DNA from: Dyella_B sp035503745
Lineage (GTDB): Bacteria > Pseudomonadota > Gammaproteobacteria > Xanthomonadales > Rhodanobacteraceae
Reading direction: 5' to 3'
NCBI RefSeq assembly: GCF_035503745.1
Contig: NZ_DATJTC010000017.1
Span: forward strand, 100,407 to 164,406
Length of the DNA stretch: 64,000 nt
In this document: one piece after another, positions 9,624 through 18,868 of the stretch
How positions within the stretch are numbered: position 1 is the stretch's first letter
Layout of the letters: each line of letters opens with the position of its first letter
The notes under the pieces: model-generated
What the model was told of the DNA's origin: nothing
The model's input: the letters and a program-made list of their open reading frames with translations, nothing else
Databases searched by the model: none
Made by a program: the position numbers and the translations under genes

Positions 9624-10728
9624 GTTGCAGTTTCCCCTGAATGGTTGAACCCAAATGCTCGCCTGTCACTGGCCGCCATGCCTTTGCATTGGGTCGGAGG
9701 GAGCTGATTTGGGGACAAAAGGCGGTTAGATGGTGACGAACGATGGGCATTCGCGGTCGTGCTGGACGGCTCACCAAGTCCCTCGGCAGCGATGCGGAGC
9801 CACGCAGCTGCGCTCCGTTCACGAGGCCAAGAGCCGGCAGTTGTTTTCGTATCGAGTTGGGCCACCTTCGGGTCGATGCTTGGATGAAGCGGTTGGGGAT
9901 CAAGAGCGGCTGTTAAAACGGAGCAGCGTCAGTGGCGCCGCCCCGGGGGCTGGATCGGGGCAATACAGCATTTATTGCGATGTTCCGGAAACGATTGATT
10001 GATAAGAAGGCCAGGGCTGTCCACATGCCTGGCCGCGAAAATGTGCGGCTCTGGTTTGGCGACGTTGGTCAAAGGATCGCTGCCGATTAGAGGGCTATCT
10101 CGTTGAACCAAGGGCCGTAGTATCGTCATGTGGCCGGGCAATGCCATCGGTTGACCTGTTTTGTCATCGATGGCGGGGTGTCGAGCGCAGGATGCTGAAG
10201 CCCATTTATCTTTGTTCGTAGCTTCCTGCGCCAATGCAACAACGGCTACGTCGCCGCTTCCCCCAATACGCAGCCATCCCGCTGCGTTCGCTGCTTCACC
10301 CTGATAGCGTTGACGTCGGTGTATTTCCATTCGACGAATGATGACTGCTTGCTAGGACCTTCTTTGATTATTGCTCCACTGGCACCGACCAGTGACTTTT
10401 AACCATCCACAAAGAGTAACCAGTAGCGGTTTGACTGATTGCCATCTGATATTCCCTTAGAGCTGCCGATCTTTGTGTAGGCGGATCCCTGGCAGGAGTC
10501 TGCCGCCAGACCCGCAGATACCATGAGTCCACGCAAGCACGATTTACCCGGCGAGCCGCTTAGCCACCCGTTGGCGAACCAGCAAAAGGCCAAAAACCCG
10601 ATCGACGAGAACGGCCTGCTCAAGCAGTTGACCGGCTGAATGGGCAGCCATGAGCGGACATGGCGCTTGAATACCGTAAGCACACGCCAGCCGCCACGAG
10701 TGGAAGCACGTGGCCACTCTCGATACGG
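9624..10728. other. Gene-poor stretch with degenerate DNA
   Basis: About 1.1 kb without a convincing intact gene. Open frames (for example minus-strand 9929-10330 and 10399-10683) lack recognisable domains and good ribosome binding sites. A short transposase-like fragment lies at 10523-10639. The stretch looks like insertion-sequence or gene decay between the glycosyltransferase and the permease pair. Confidence 0.45.
10523..10639 (+). mobile_element. Possible IS256-family transposase N-terminal remnant
   Basis: A 38-codon frame, ATG to TGA, ends in NPIDENGLLKQLTG. The string GLLKQLT resembles the N-terminal segment of IS256-family transposases, where it is followed by a longer helical domain and a DDE catalytic core. 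Neither follows here, so at most this is a fragment. The match is short and from memory. Confidence 0.3.
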
Positions 10729-11964
10729 TTATACCGAACGAGTGGCTTCCACTGGAGGTACGCGCGAAGCCTTAAATGCTGGGTTTAGGGTGGCCGCCTG
10801 TCCTAGTAGTAGCAACACAACAGAGCTCGTTAGCAAGTAAAGGAAAGATAATCGTTGCATCTCGAAGCGTATCACCAGCCACTCGCTGAGGCAGATGCCT
10901 AACACGGTGCCTATCAGCAGGCCGATCAGGCTGAGCAGGAGGTTTTCAGTGAGGAAATAGGCGAGTATGTCACCACGCGTGGCGCCGAGTGCGCGTCGCA
11001 CGCCGATTTGCTTTCGCCGTTGACCCACCCAGAAACTGGTGAGGCCAACGATGCCGGCGCCAGTGATAATCAGCAGCACCACACAGATCGAACCGAGCAC
11101 CATGGCGAGCCCACGATCGCTTTTGTACGCTTCAGCGCGCACTACGTCGAATGTTTGAATGCCATGCTCCGGCAAGAATACGCGCATTCGGTCGAGTTTG
11201 ATCAAGGCGGCAGGTGCGTCCTTGGCGATGGTTGCGAGTTGACCGGGTTTGCTGCGAATCAAGTAGCTTCCGTCGTCGTTTGCGAGCAACGATGGTAACA
11301 ACACGGCGCAGTCAACGAAGCTGGTATTTGGAGAAGGGGCCTGGAGCCTCCCGACGATGCCGATGACGGTGCTCGGTGACGGGCTGTCATTGCCAATATA
11401 TATGGGTTTACCCAGCGCATTGCCGCTTGGATACAGTTTGTCGGCCAATGCCTCGGTGATAATGACTTCGGAAGCGGGTCGCTCCATTTGAGGATCGATC
11501 GCGTGTATTTCGTCTGCGCGGAAATTGCGCCCGGCAACCAACTGAACACCCATCGTAGTCAGCGTATGATCATCAACGAAATACTCCGCGGCGAGGCTGA
11601 TGTAAGGCTTCACGTTGGGATCGAGGCGGATGCCTTCGGTCGTGCTCTTGTTGCCCAGTGGATACGCGTTTATCTGCGTAGCATCTTCCACACCCGGTAG
11701 CCGACGTAATGTCAGAAGGTCTGCCTTGGTCAAGGTAGGGATGATTTGGGCGCTCGCTCCTACCCAGTGGTTCTGGATGACCAACAGATTGCTTTCATCC
11801 ATGCCAGTGGGACGTGACATGCGTGCAACGCGTTCGTTGATGATAAACAGCGCGTTGCAGACAATCGCAAGAGTCAGTGCGATCTGAAGCACGATCAAGA
11901 CCGTGCCGGCTTTGTGCCGTTTAAGGGCGCGCAGGATGGGTTTGATCTGTAACATGCGCATCAT
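10729..11964 (-). CDS. FtsX/MacB-type ABC transporter permease
   Basis: 411 residues. There is one N-terminal membrane helix, a large periplasmic domain (about residues 50-270), then three C-terminal helices, the standard MacB/FtsX permease topology. The conserved GVRRALGATRGDI coupling segment follows the second helix, and the protein ends with PAFKASRVPPVEATRSV. The start overlaps the end of the upstream permease (ATG one base after its TGA), implying translational coupling; an ATG three codons further in is also possible. No ATP-binding subunit or membrane-fusion protein is adjacent. Confidence 0.85.
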   Translation of the reverse strand: MMRMLQIKPILRALKRHKAGTVLIVLQIALTLAIVCNALFIINERVARMSRPTGMDESNLLVIQNHWVGASAQIIPTLTKADLLTLRRLPGVEDATQINAYPLGNKSTTEGIRLDPNVKPYISLAAEYFVDDHTLTTMGVQLVAGRNFRADEIHAIDPQMERPASEVIITEALADKLYPSGNALGKPIYIGNDSPSPSTVIGIVGRLQAPSPNTSFVDCAVLLPSLLANDDGSYLIRSKPGQLATIAKDAPAALIKLDRMRVFLPEHGIQTFDVVRAEAYKSDRGLAMVLGSICVVLLIITGAGIVGLTSFWVGQRRKQIGVRRALGATRGDILAYFLTENLLLSLIGLLIGTVLGICLSEWLVIRFEMQRLSFLYLLTSSVVLLLLGQAATLNPAFKASRVPPVEATRSV

Positions 11965-11965
11965 C

Positions 11966-13270
11966 TCAGCTGGACTTGAGTTGCCAGGCCGGCTGCACCT
12001 GTGCGGCGCGCCAAGTGGGATAAAACGCCGCAACCACCGTGGACAGTACGGCGACGCAAAGAGTCAAACCCACCAGCGACTTATCCACGGTGGCGAGTCG
12101 CGCAATCTGTGGCTCAAATACCAGGCCGATTTCGAGCATGCCCACACCCGTCATCGCCACGCCCAGCAGCCCTCCCGCCAGCCCTACCATGCCCGCCTCG
12201 ATCAGGAATTGCTTGTAGATTGCATTGCGCGATGCGCCGAGCGCGCGCCTAACACCAATCTCGGGTGCCCGGCGCATGAATTTCGCCAGCAGCAATCCAA
12301 CGGTGTTGACCAGGCAGATCAGTAGAAAACCGAGCGAAACCAGTAGTGAAATTTTCGACTCCGGGGGCACGACCTGCTTATAGTCGAGCCATTGCATCAT
12401 GTTGCGCAGCCGTATATTGGGCGGCCATTGGAAACGCCCTGAACGCTGCTGTTCCGCGGCATAGCCGTACAGGTAATCGTGGTACGCCGAAACGCTGGCC
12501 CTGTCGGGCAATTCGACCCAGTAGTTGATCCAGACGCAGTCGGAACGCAGCCACGTATTCCAACCCCCATTCGAACTGGTGGCACACAGATCGGCACCGA
12601 TGGTAGGGATCTGCAAATCTACGGCGCGCGTAAATGGAATAAATACCTGCGTCGGATCGCCAAACCCACCGGAGGTCTTCACATCGTAGAACATGGGCTG
12701 CGGGTTCCAGTTGTTCATCACGCCTACGATGCGATAGCTGTGGCTATCCAGCACGATGTCCCTTCCGACACTGTTGGCGCCCTGGAACAGCTTGTCGTTA
12801 AGCGCACGGCCTATGACTGCTACAGCCGCATGAGCTTGATCTTCCTGCGTAGACCATCCAGCGCCATAGAGAAACGGAATATCGAACATGGCAAAGGTGC
12901 CGGCGTACGTCGCATAGCTGGTTTCCCGGAAAGGAAGGCGCGATGCATCGGGAGGAATAATCGACACGCCGATGGGATACAGGGCGGTCTGCCGCTTCGC
13001 ACGGTGCGCCTGCATCAGCGCCATCGCGTCGATGTAGCTCATCAGGTCGAGTGGTTCTCCGTTGTCGTCTGAGGGGCCCGCGTTGTCGATTTGCGGCGTA
13101 AATAGTTGCGACGACTTCTGCGGAATTGGATTATTCGACGTAGCGCGGAGCACTGCGTATGTCGTCATCGACGCCGCTACGCCAAAGCCGATCGCGACAA
13201 CCATGAGTGAGGTAAGCAATGGATTGCGCCTAAGGCTGCACAGACCAAGCCGAAGGTAATAAGCGAACAT
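11966..13270 (-). CDS. FtsX/MacB-type ABC transporter permease
   Basis: 434 residues with the same topology as its downstream partner: helix 1 near residues 18-40, a large periplasmic domain to about residue 300, and three C-terminal helices. The coupling segment IGVRRALGASRNAIYKQF is present. The two permeases probably form a heterodimer as in tripartite macrolide/peptide exporters. A consensus-like sigma-54 promoter lies about 160 bases upstream. The ATPase and HlyD-type partner normally encoded with such pairs are absent here and must be elsewhere or lost. Confidence 0.85.
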   Translation of the reverse strand: MFAYYLRLGLCSLRRNPLLTSLMVVAIGFGVAASMTTYAVLRATSNNPIPQKSSQLFTPQIDNAGPSDDNGEPLDLMSYIDAMALMQAHRAKRQTALYPIGVSIIPPDASRLPFRETSYATYAGTFAMFDIPFLYGAGWSTQEDQAHAAVAVIGRALNDKLFQGANSVGRDIVLDSHSYRIVGVMNNWNPQPMFYDVKTSGGFGDPTQVFIPFTRAVDLQIPTIGADLCATSSNGGWNTWLRSDCVWINYWVELPDRASVSAYHDYLYGYAAEQQRSGRFQWPPNIRLRNMMQWLDYKQVVPPESKISLLVSLGFLLICLVNTVGLLLAKFMRRAPEIGVRRALGASRNAIYKQFLIEAGMVGLAGGLLGVAMTGVGMLEIGLVFEPQIARLATVDKSLVGLTLCVAVLSTVVAAFYPTWRAAQVQPAWQLKSS

Positions 13271-13428
13271 TCCTTTGCCCTCTCCATAATCGAAATTTGC
13301 AACGGCGAAATGTTTACGGTGATGCGCTTGGCAAAAGCTGGAGTTTCAAGCGCCATGCAAGTCTGATGCGGACTCCTAAGGGCATCGCCGTATCTCAGGC
13401 CGCGGTCGGTGCAGCTGGAAGAACTCTC

Positions 13429-13444
13429 AGCAAACGACATGCCA
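13429..13444 (-). promoter_or_regulatory. Sigma-54 (-24/-12) promoter for the permease pair
   Basis: On the minus strand the sequence reads TGGCATGTCGTTTGCT. It matches the sigma-54 consensus TGGCACG-N4-TTGCW at all but one position, with the invariant GG and GC separated by ten bases. It points at the permease operon and predicts a start site near 13418, giving a leader of about 150 bases. Confidence 0.7.
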
Positions 13445-13509
13445 ACTAAATGTGTCGTACTTGTCTTTTTAATTCAGATAGTTGCGAATCATGGGCGTTA
13501 CCGGGTCGC

Positions 13510-13534
13510 TGTCCGCGGACACTGTCCCCGGACA
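13510..13534 (-). promoter_or_regulatory. Tandem palindromes, likely enhancer-binding sites
   Basis: Two perfect inverted repeats, TGTCCGCGGACA (13510-13521) and TGTCCCCGGACA (13523-13534), share the pattern TGTCC-N2-GGACA and are 13 bases apart. They lie about 70-90 bases upstream of the -24 element, the usual place for binding sites of an NtrC-family activator. The pattern differs from the NtrC site (TGCACC..GGTGCA), so a different activator is implied. Confidence 0.6.
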
Positions 13535-13986
13535 GTCGGACGATTGGTCGTCTGCCTTAAAAATGTCGAGATGGGGGATGGCCCGTAGCACATGCGCGGA
13601 CTGTCATTCGATGGCATTTTAGAACTGTGGGGGTAGTTGGCCGAGGGGGCACATAGAAAGCCTTCGGAGCTTCACAGGGTCACACGGATACGGCGGATAG
13701 TTACGTCCGCTCCCGACCGAGGCTGTGTGAAAAACAAAGCGGAATGTTTCATGGCCCAGATCTTGATCAAAATCGGCGGTGTAGATGTGCATCTGACCAA
13801 CTCGAGGTCAGTAACTCGGTCAGATTTCGCGGAGGAGGCACATCGTCAATAGTCAACTTGCGTTTTCACGCAGCCTGGACCCAGACAGGAACTCGGCAAT
13901 CGCCACCATCAGTCTCAGTCAGCAAGGCGACTTGCGCAGACGCACAAAGCTGCATACTCTCCGCACGGAAAACCCTAGGAGGCACG
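13535..13986. other. Intergenic stretch, no confident gene
   Basis: No recognisable gene. A weak plus-strand frame ending at 13852 contains MAQILIKIGGVDVHL but has no binding site or known family. At 13721-13735 the string GGCTGTGTGAAAAAC resembles ends of some insertion sequences, but no partner end or transposase was found. Confidence 0.35.
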
Positions 13987-14316
13987 ATGTCCAGAGCAAC
14001 ACCGCTGCTCTTTTTGCTTCTGATCGCCGTAGTAATCGGACTGAGCTGGCGTCATTACCAGAACGCCAGGGCACTGTTGAGTGACTGGGCCAACTCCAAC
14101 GGTTTGCGCATCCTGCACGCGAAATCCAACACCTTCTGGCTATCTGTCCCGCTGTCGATGTGGCTCACCACTTCGAAGTACCAGATGATCTTTCGCATTT
14201 CCGCGTACGACGAATCCACCCATCGCATACGTACAGGCCTGGTGCGACTGGGTACGCCCATATGGGGCATCATGGATCGCGATGCGGTAGACGTGTTTTG
14301 GGACAGCGAAAGCTGA
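13987..14316 (+). CDS. Small membrane-anchored hypothetical protein
   Basis: 109 residues. One N-terminal hydrophobic helix (residues 5-22) is followed by a soluble domain ending in VDVFWDSES. The start is well supported by AGGAGG five bases before the ATG. No family recognised and no operon partner; the next gene is on the other strand. Confidence 0.65.
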   Translation: MSRATPLLFLLLIAVVIGLSWRHYQNARALLSDWANSNGLRILHAKSNTFWLSVPLSMWLTTSKYQMIFRISAYDESTHRIRTGLVRLGTPIWGIMDRDAVDVFWDSES

Positions 14317-14497
14317 GCCTTGAGCGATCGGTTGCTCCGGGTCCCCTAAGAAGGAGCAGGACCGACTGTTTCATTGAAAATGGCCGTTTGCGACCAGTGA
14401 CAGGCACTTCTTTTGCGCTAAGGAAACGAATGCCTGTGGCCAAGGCGATAGGCAGGGATCTTTCGATCCAAACGAGCCGCGATACTCGCAACCGTTG

Positions 14498-15655
14498 CTA
14501 GACATCTCCCCGGCCATGAAGCCTAAACTTTCGGCCAACCTCAGAAAACGCTGCCATCGTAGCGGTGAGGATGAGCAGTGCTACAAGGATCCCCCAAAGT
14601 CGCTGCAATGCGGCAGATGCGTCTGTTGACCATGCGTAATCCTGTACAAAAATCATGATGAACCCGACGCCGAATTGGGTTCCTATGTAGCTCACTTCCC
14701 CCGATCCCGCCTGGACATGTGCGGCCAGCCAGACTCCAGTGCCCAAAACGAGCAAACAGAGGAAGGGAGTATCACCGATCAGCGGTAACAGCGGGGCCGC
14801 AAACAACACGGCGCAAAAGCAGCCCAAAAGGCGATTAAACATGCGTACGTGTACCGCTTCTTCAACGTGGCCGTTTAACAAGACGAGTGGTGACACAAGT
14901 AGAACGGCAATCACCGAAACCATCGACTGCACGAAATTTGGCAACGCGTGGAAATGGTTGACAGAACCAATAAGCGCAATAGCGATGGCGCCCTGCAGTG
15001 CCTGCCATATTCGTGTGGATCGTGAGCATTCGGCGACGTGTGGCGTAAAAGAGTCGCGGGAGCTTCGCTCTGAGGGCCCGGAAAGGTTAACTGACGAAGG
15101 GCCGCGGCGAAGCAATCGTTCAATGGAAAATGACGCTGCCGAGATCGTAGCCGTTGCGAGAACCCCCACGGAAACATCCAGGACTCTGTTCACGGCAAGA
15201 CTGGGGGACGAATCGACGCCTACAGCATCACTGAGCACCATAATCGCGGTGACGGTTCCAAGAACCCAACTATAGGAATAGGGTGAACCAAGCATGCAGT
15301 AAACGCCAAGGCCGGAGACGAAGGAAAGCGCTACAACGGTCAGCCCGGATTGGCGAGACGCCATGGTTGCGAGCAGCACGCCGATCGACGCGCCGATTAC
15401 CGTGCCAGCAAGTCGCTCCAGGCAACGCCGAAATACCACCGTGGGGCTTGCTCTGATGAGTGCATAGGCGCTTAGCGCCACCCACCAACGCTCTTTGAGG
15501 TTGAAAATATCCGCCAGATACACGGCAAAAACAACGGAAGCGACCGTTTGCGCACACAGTTTTCCGCGATCGCCCCGTAGGGTGACGAGACGAAGTTCCG
15601 TAACGACGCCGCCAGTTGTACGACGAAAATACCGGCGTAACATCGACATCTTCAT
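14498..15655 (-). CDS. FUSC-family transporter
   Basis: 385 residues with two blocks of five to six closely packed helices (about residues 30-165 and 215-365) separated by a hydrophilic loop, as in FUSC/aromatic-acid-exporter proteins of the YccS/AaeB type. The first block contains the SPTVVFRRCLERLAGTVIGA segment typical of the family. Likely an inner-membrane exporter of aromatic or organic acids. It is shorter than the 650-700 residues of AaeB, so it is a compact member. No membrane-fusion protein gene adjoins it. Confidence 0.75.
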   Translation of the reverse strand: MKMSMLRRYFRRTTGGVVTELRLVTLRGDRGKLCAQTVASVVFAVYLADIFNLKERWWVALSAYALIRASPTVVFRRCLERLAGTVIGASIGVLLATMASRQSGLTVVALSFVSGLGVYCMLGSPYSYSWVLGTVTAIMVLSDAVGVDSSPSLAVNRVLDVSVGVLATATISAASFSIERLLRRGPSSVNLSGPSERSSRDSFTPHVAECSRSTRIWQALQGAIAIALIGSVNHFHALPNFVQSMVSVIAVLLVSPLVLLNGHVEEAVHVRMFNRLLGCFCAVLFAAPLLPLIGDTPFLCLLVLGTGVWLAAHVQAGSGEVSYIGTQFGVGFIMIFVQDYAWSTDASAALQRLWGILVALLILTATMAAFSEVGRKFRLHGRGDV

Positions 15656-15684
15656 GCGGCAGGATACCTCGTCAAGTCAAACAC

Positions 15685-15930
15685 CTATTGAGCGTCGCGC
15701 TGCCCCTCTTTTGGCGGCCCCTTACCTGAAGCACGCGCGGCGTCGATGATCGCTGCTACCGCAGTCGGATTCGACAGCATTGGCATGTGGTTTGCATCCA
15801 CCTTATCACTGTCGCGCCAAGTCGCTAGCATGTCTGCTTTCGATACAAACCGCACGCCATCTTCTCTGTTATTAAGCCTTCCAAGCCGAAACGATCGCTG
15901 GAGTCGAGTAAGCCCCGGCAGCAATTCCAT
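15685..15930 (-). pseudogene. C-terminal relic of an alpha/beta hydrolase
   Basis: Only about 80 codons remain in frame. They encode FVSKADMLATWRDSDKV followed by NHMPMLSNPTAV, the order expected around the catalytic His of an alpha/beta hydrolase. In-frame stops lie just upstream and no nucleophile elbow is present nearby. It sits immediately next to another broken gene, which supports decay of this spot. Confidence 0.4.
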
Positions 15931-15957
15931 GAATCCCAGGCTACCCCTATGAACAGA

Positions 15958-16529
15958 TCAAGCAGAGCGACACGGTTTTGCTCTCGTCATCGGGTCATCG
16001 GGAATGGGTCCTTTTCGATTGAGATCCGCCACTGCCTGATTGAGATTTACGTACGGCGTGTACGTCGTTCGTAGGCTAGCCATGCCCGCTTCGACTCATC
16101 AGGATAACGAGCCATTCCGCAGGCCAGCACAAACGAACTGACCAAGGCGAGGTTCGTACCTTGACCCGTAAAAGGAGAAGGGCAATGGGCTGCGTCGCCA
16201 GCCAGCACTACCGTGCCCTGGGACCATGCGGGCATATCTATCTGGGCGAGTTCTTCATAATAAAACTGCGGCATCTCTTTCAAGGCTTCAATGATCCGAA
16301 GAGAGAAGCCACCCAAGCCTGCACATTTGGGTGCCACCATTTGCTTCTGCGCACCAGCATCGTGGCTGAATACTTCGGCGCCCTTTGTGCCGTAGCCAAC
16401 GCCGACGCGGAGATTGTTTTGGTCGCGGCTTGGGTACATCGCTACGCTAGCCCTTACACAGAACAACCTGCTGCTATGCCGCGCCATGCGCAATCGCTGA
16501 AAGCCCTTCAAGTCGAGCAGGTAGGTCAA
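15958..16529 (-). pseudogene. Truncated, frameshifted FAD-dependent monooxygenase
   Basis: The FAD-binding signature of the PHBH family is clear (VVLAGDAAHCPSPFTGQG, around 16150-16210), but the N-terminal GxGxxG half, nearly 200 residues in the family, is missing. In the reading frame a stop falls at 16047-16049, yet the expected continuation YVNLNQAVADLNRKGP follows in a neighbouring frame and runs to a stop at 15958. So the copy is both truncated at the 5' side and frameshifted near 16050. Confidence 0.75.
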
Positions 16530-16554
16530 AGGGCAAACTCAAACCCCGGCAAGA

Positions 16555-17256
16555 TTATTCAGAGGACGTCGTGCATTGAGTCTGATCGGCAACCTGACCT
16601 GTCCACCGCGCCCCGAATAGTCCGGGATAGATCCCCATGCATAAGGGATCGCCGATCTTTGTGCGGTTATATTGGTCGTAGTCGACCCATATTCTGTCGC
16701 CATGAATGCCCGGTCCCCAATCGCCAACCTTTAGGTAATACGACGTGCCCCTGTGATCGTCCACGTATTTCTGCGTAACCTGACTTGGATAGGCTTGCGG
16801 TGAGTGGTAGTCCAACAGGCGATTGAACAGCGCGGCCGTTGAGCCGCCGTAGATCAGGCACAGGACGCCCAACGCCAGCATTTCACCGAGCTTCGGCCTG
16901 TCAGCAACGACCACGCGCGTTGAAGCAACATAAAATGCGAGCCATAGCAGGATGCCCACTATTGCGGCGGGTAACAGGATGTCGCCAGGGTGCAAAAGAT
17001 CTGACAGCACATTTGCACCGATCCCAAGGAAAAAAAGGGCGGCCACCAACGGTAAGAGCACGGGATCTTTGCTCTTGGGTCTTAGGAACGCCATCCGTCC
17101 GCTGCGAAAACTCTCAACTACATAACACCATGGAATGAGAGCAACGCCGGTAAATAACGCAGCTTGGCTGTTAAAGCCTACGGCGACCAGCGCGATCAAT
17201 AATAAACCCGAGATGATCCAAACCGTCGAGGACTTGCTTGTTTCTTGGGTATCCAT
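16555..17256 (-). CDS. Hypothetical membrane protein
   Basis: 233 residues. Five hydrophobic helices lie in the first 150 residues, then a soluble C-terminal domain of about 85 residues with KYVDDHRGTSYYLKVGDWG and three Cys. The ATG at 17256 is chosen because AGGGGGAG precedes it; a longer frame to 17346 lacks a binding site. No family recognised. It lies directly upstream of the monooxygenase pseudogene on the same strand. Confidence 0.65.
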   Translation of the reverse strand: MDTQETSKSSTVWIISGLLLIALVAVGFNSQAALFTGVALIPWCYVVESFRSGRMAFLRPKSKDPVLLPLVAALFFLGIGANVLSDLLHPGDILLPAAIVGILLWLAFYVASTRVVVADRPKLGEMLALGVLCLIYGGSTAALFNRLLDYHSPQAYPSQVTQKYVDDHRGTSYYLKVGDWGPGIHGDRIWVDYDQYNRTKIGDPLCMGIYPGLFGARWTGQVADQTQCTTSSE

Positions 17257-17731
17257 CGCTCCCCCTGGGCGCTGTGGCCATTTTTTGCGGTTGAGGAGGA
17301 CGCCACTTCCCACGACGTCCCTGTCGTTCTCGCGAACAGGGCTCATTCTATCCGTTGGATAGGTACAGGGGCGGTGATGCGGGGATGTTCGATTACCAAA
17401 CGAGTATGGGCGTTACTTTTGGTGCACCCGTCTCGTGTATTTCTCGGCAAGCCATTGATTGAAAATAACTATTCGATCTATATGAAAATCCATAGTTTAT
17501 AAAACCCGCACAAACTATGTGCCTGAGAACAACTGAACAGAACTCCATAGTTTGTACGCTTTAGTACCCCATAGTCTGCGGGTTTAGTGGGCCATCAACG
17601 CGGACTATGCGTACAAACAGTACGCATAGCTTGCACATGGTCTTGGAAATCAGAAGGTTATCGCGCATCAATTGGCTTCGATGGGTACTTACGGAGCTCC
17701 ACAGTATGTACATAGCCCTTCTCTGCGCACT
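17257..17731. repeat. Non-coding patch with CATAGTTTGTA-type repeats
   Basis: No gene seen. Between 17491 and 17629 the motif CATAGTTTGT recurs in both orientations: CATAGTTTATA 17491-17501, ACAAACTATG 17510-17519, CATAGTTTGTA 17546-17556, CATAGTCTG 17570-17578. It ends in a perfect hairpin, CTATGCGTAC (17605-17614) with GTACGCATAG (17620-17629) around a five-base loop. The same motif recurs at 23773-23834. Confidence 0.65.
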
Positions 17732-18022
17732 TCACTTGCCCCGAATCAAGCGCCGAAGCGGGGCAAGCGGCACGACGGGCATGAATTCGTAAGACATCAG
17801 CTTCTCAGCCACGAACGGCAGCTCGTTGAGAATCGCTTTGGCTTCGTCGACCGATTCGACGTTCATCAGAAAAATAGGACCGAGCTTCTCTCGGAACCAG
17901 AACTGCTCGACCTTTCCATCAAGATAGAGCTGTAGAGTGGCAGGCGCTTCGTGCGGAATGTGCTTGTCGAACAGCTCGGGAGTGAGCGCCGCGCTAGCGG
18001 TCGCAATGGCCATGACTTTCAT
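17732..18022 (-). CDS. Muconolactone isomerase-like/YciI-type small protein
   Basis: 96 residues with the short ferredoxin-like fold of muconolactone isomerase relatives: MKVMAIATAS at the N-terminus, YLDGKVEQFWF in the middle, and the family-typical LPFVAEKLMSYEFMPV near the end. Such proteins often accompany NAD(P)-dependent oxidoreductases; the true substrate is unknown. It is the last gene of a three-gene operon, 43 bases after the SDR stop. Confidence 0.6.
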   Translation of the reverse strand: MKVMAIATASAALTPELFDKHIPHEAPATLQLYLDGKVEQFWFREKLGPIFLMNVESVDEAKAILNELPFVAEKLMSYEFMPVVPLAPLRRLIRGK

Positions 18023-18065
18023 AATCGGATTCCTTATTTGGTCGGTGGATGTCGAAGGATTGGCG

Positions 18066-18812
18066 TTACGCGCGGATGGGCAGTCGCGTAAGCATCATCG
18101 CCTGCATGCCCTTGGGATCAGCCAGAAACGCTTCCATCGTGCCGCGTGTCTGCGCTCCGGCAACAACTTCGTCGTTGGTTCCGGCTTGCAGTGCGTCCAG
18201 CACGTCACCGACCACCTCCGCCGTCGTCATCCTGGGTTCCGGCATGACCGAACCCATGGATGTTTCGGTTTGCACGGCAACGACGCCGATGACTTGCGTC
18301 TTCTGCGCACCGAGTTCGGCGCGCAGGCTGCGCGTGAGCGAGAGCGCCGCAGCCTTTGAGGCAGCGTACGTGGCGGCGCGGGGCAAGCTGACGTACGACA
18401 GCATGGAGAGCATGTTGATCACCGCGCCGCCACCGTGGCTTGCCAACACAGGTGCAAATGCACGCGTCATCTCCAATGTCCCAAAGTAATTGACCTCCAT
18501 TTCCTGTCGCGCACTCGCCGTGTCGTTAGCTGACAAGGCACCTTCGTACTTGGAGACGCCCGCATTGTTGATGAGAAGCGTCACGTCCGTGGCGACGTTG
18601 GCGGCAGCGGCCACCTGGTCGGCGTCGGTAACATCCAGCGGGAGTGGCACCAACCGCTTGTCGCCCTGTTGAAGGAGCTCATGCAACGAAGCGGTGTCGC
18701 GTGCAGCCACATAAATCTTCTTCACGCCGCGCTTGAGCAGTTCAGCGACGAACGCTGCGCCGATACCGCGATTGGCGCCGGTGACCAGGGCAATGGAATC
18801 TTTGATGTCCAT
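18066..18812 (-). CDS. Short-chain dehydrogenase/reductase
   Basis: 248 residues, classical SDR. It has the nucleotide-binding TGANRGIG (residues about 11-18), NNAG, and the active-site YAASK with a Ser upstream in the SMLSYVS segment. Acidic and basic residues after strand 2 do not settle NAD versus NADP preference. Middle gene of a minus-strand operon with an NmrA-like protein upstream and a muconolactone isomerase-like protein downstream; substrate unknown. Confidence 0.85.
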   Translation of the reverse strand: MDIKDSIALVTGANRGIGAAFVAELLKRGVKKIYVAARDTASLHELLQQGDKRLVPLPLDVTDADQVAAAANVATDVTLLINNAGVSKYEGALSANDTASARQEMEVNYFGTLEMTRAFAPVLASHGGGAVINMLSMLSYVSLPRAATYAASKAAALSLTRSLRAELGAQKTQVIGVVAVQTETSMGSVMPEPRMTTAEVVGDVLDALQAGTNDEVVAGAQTRGTMEAFLADPKGMQAMMLTRLPIRA

Positions 18813-18868
18813 GACGAAATCCTTAGATAGTGTGGGGAGGTGCGCCGAATGCTCCGGCGCACGGGGGC

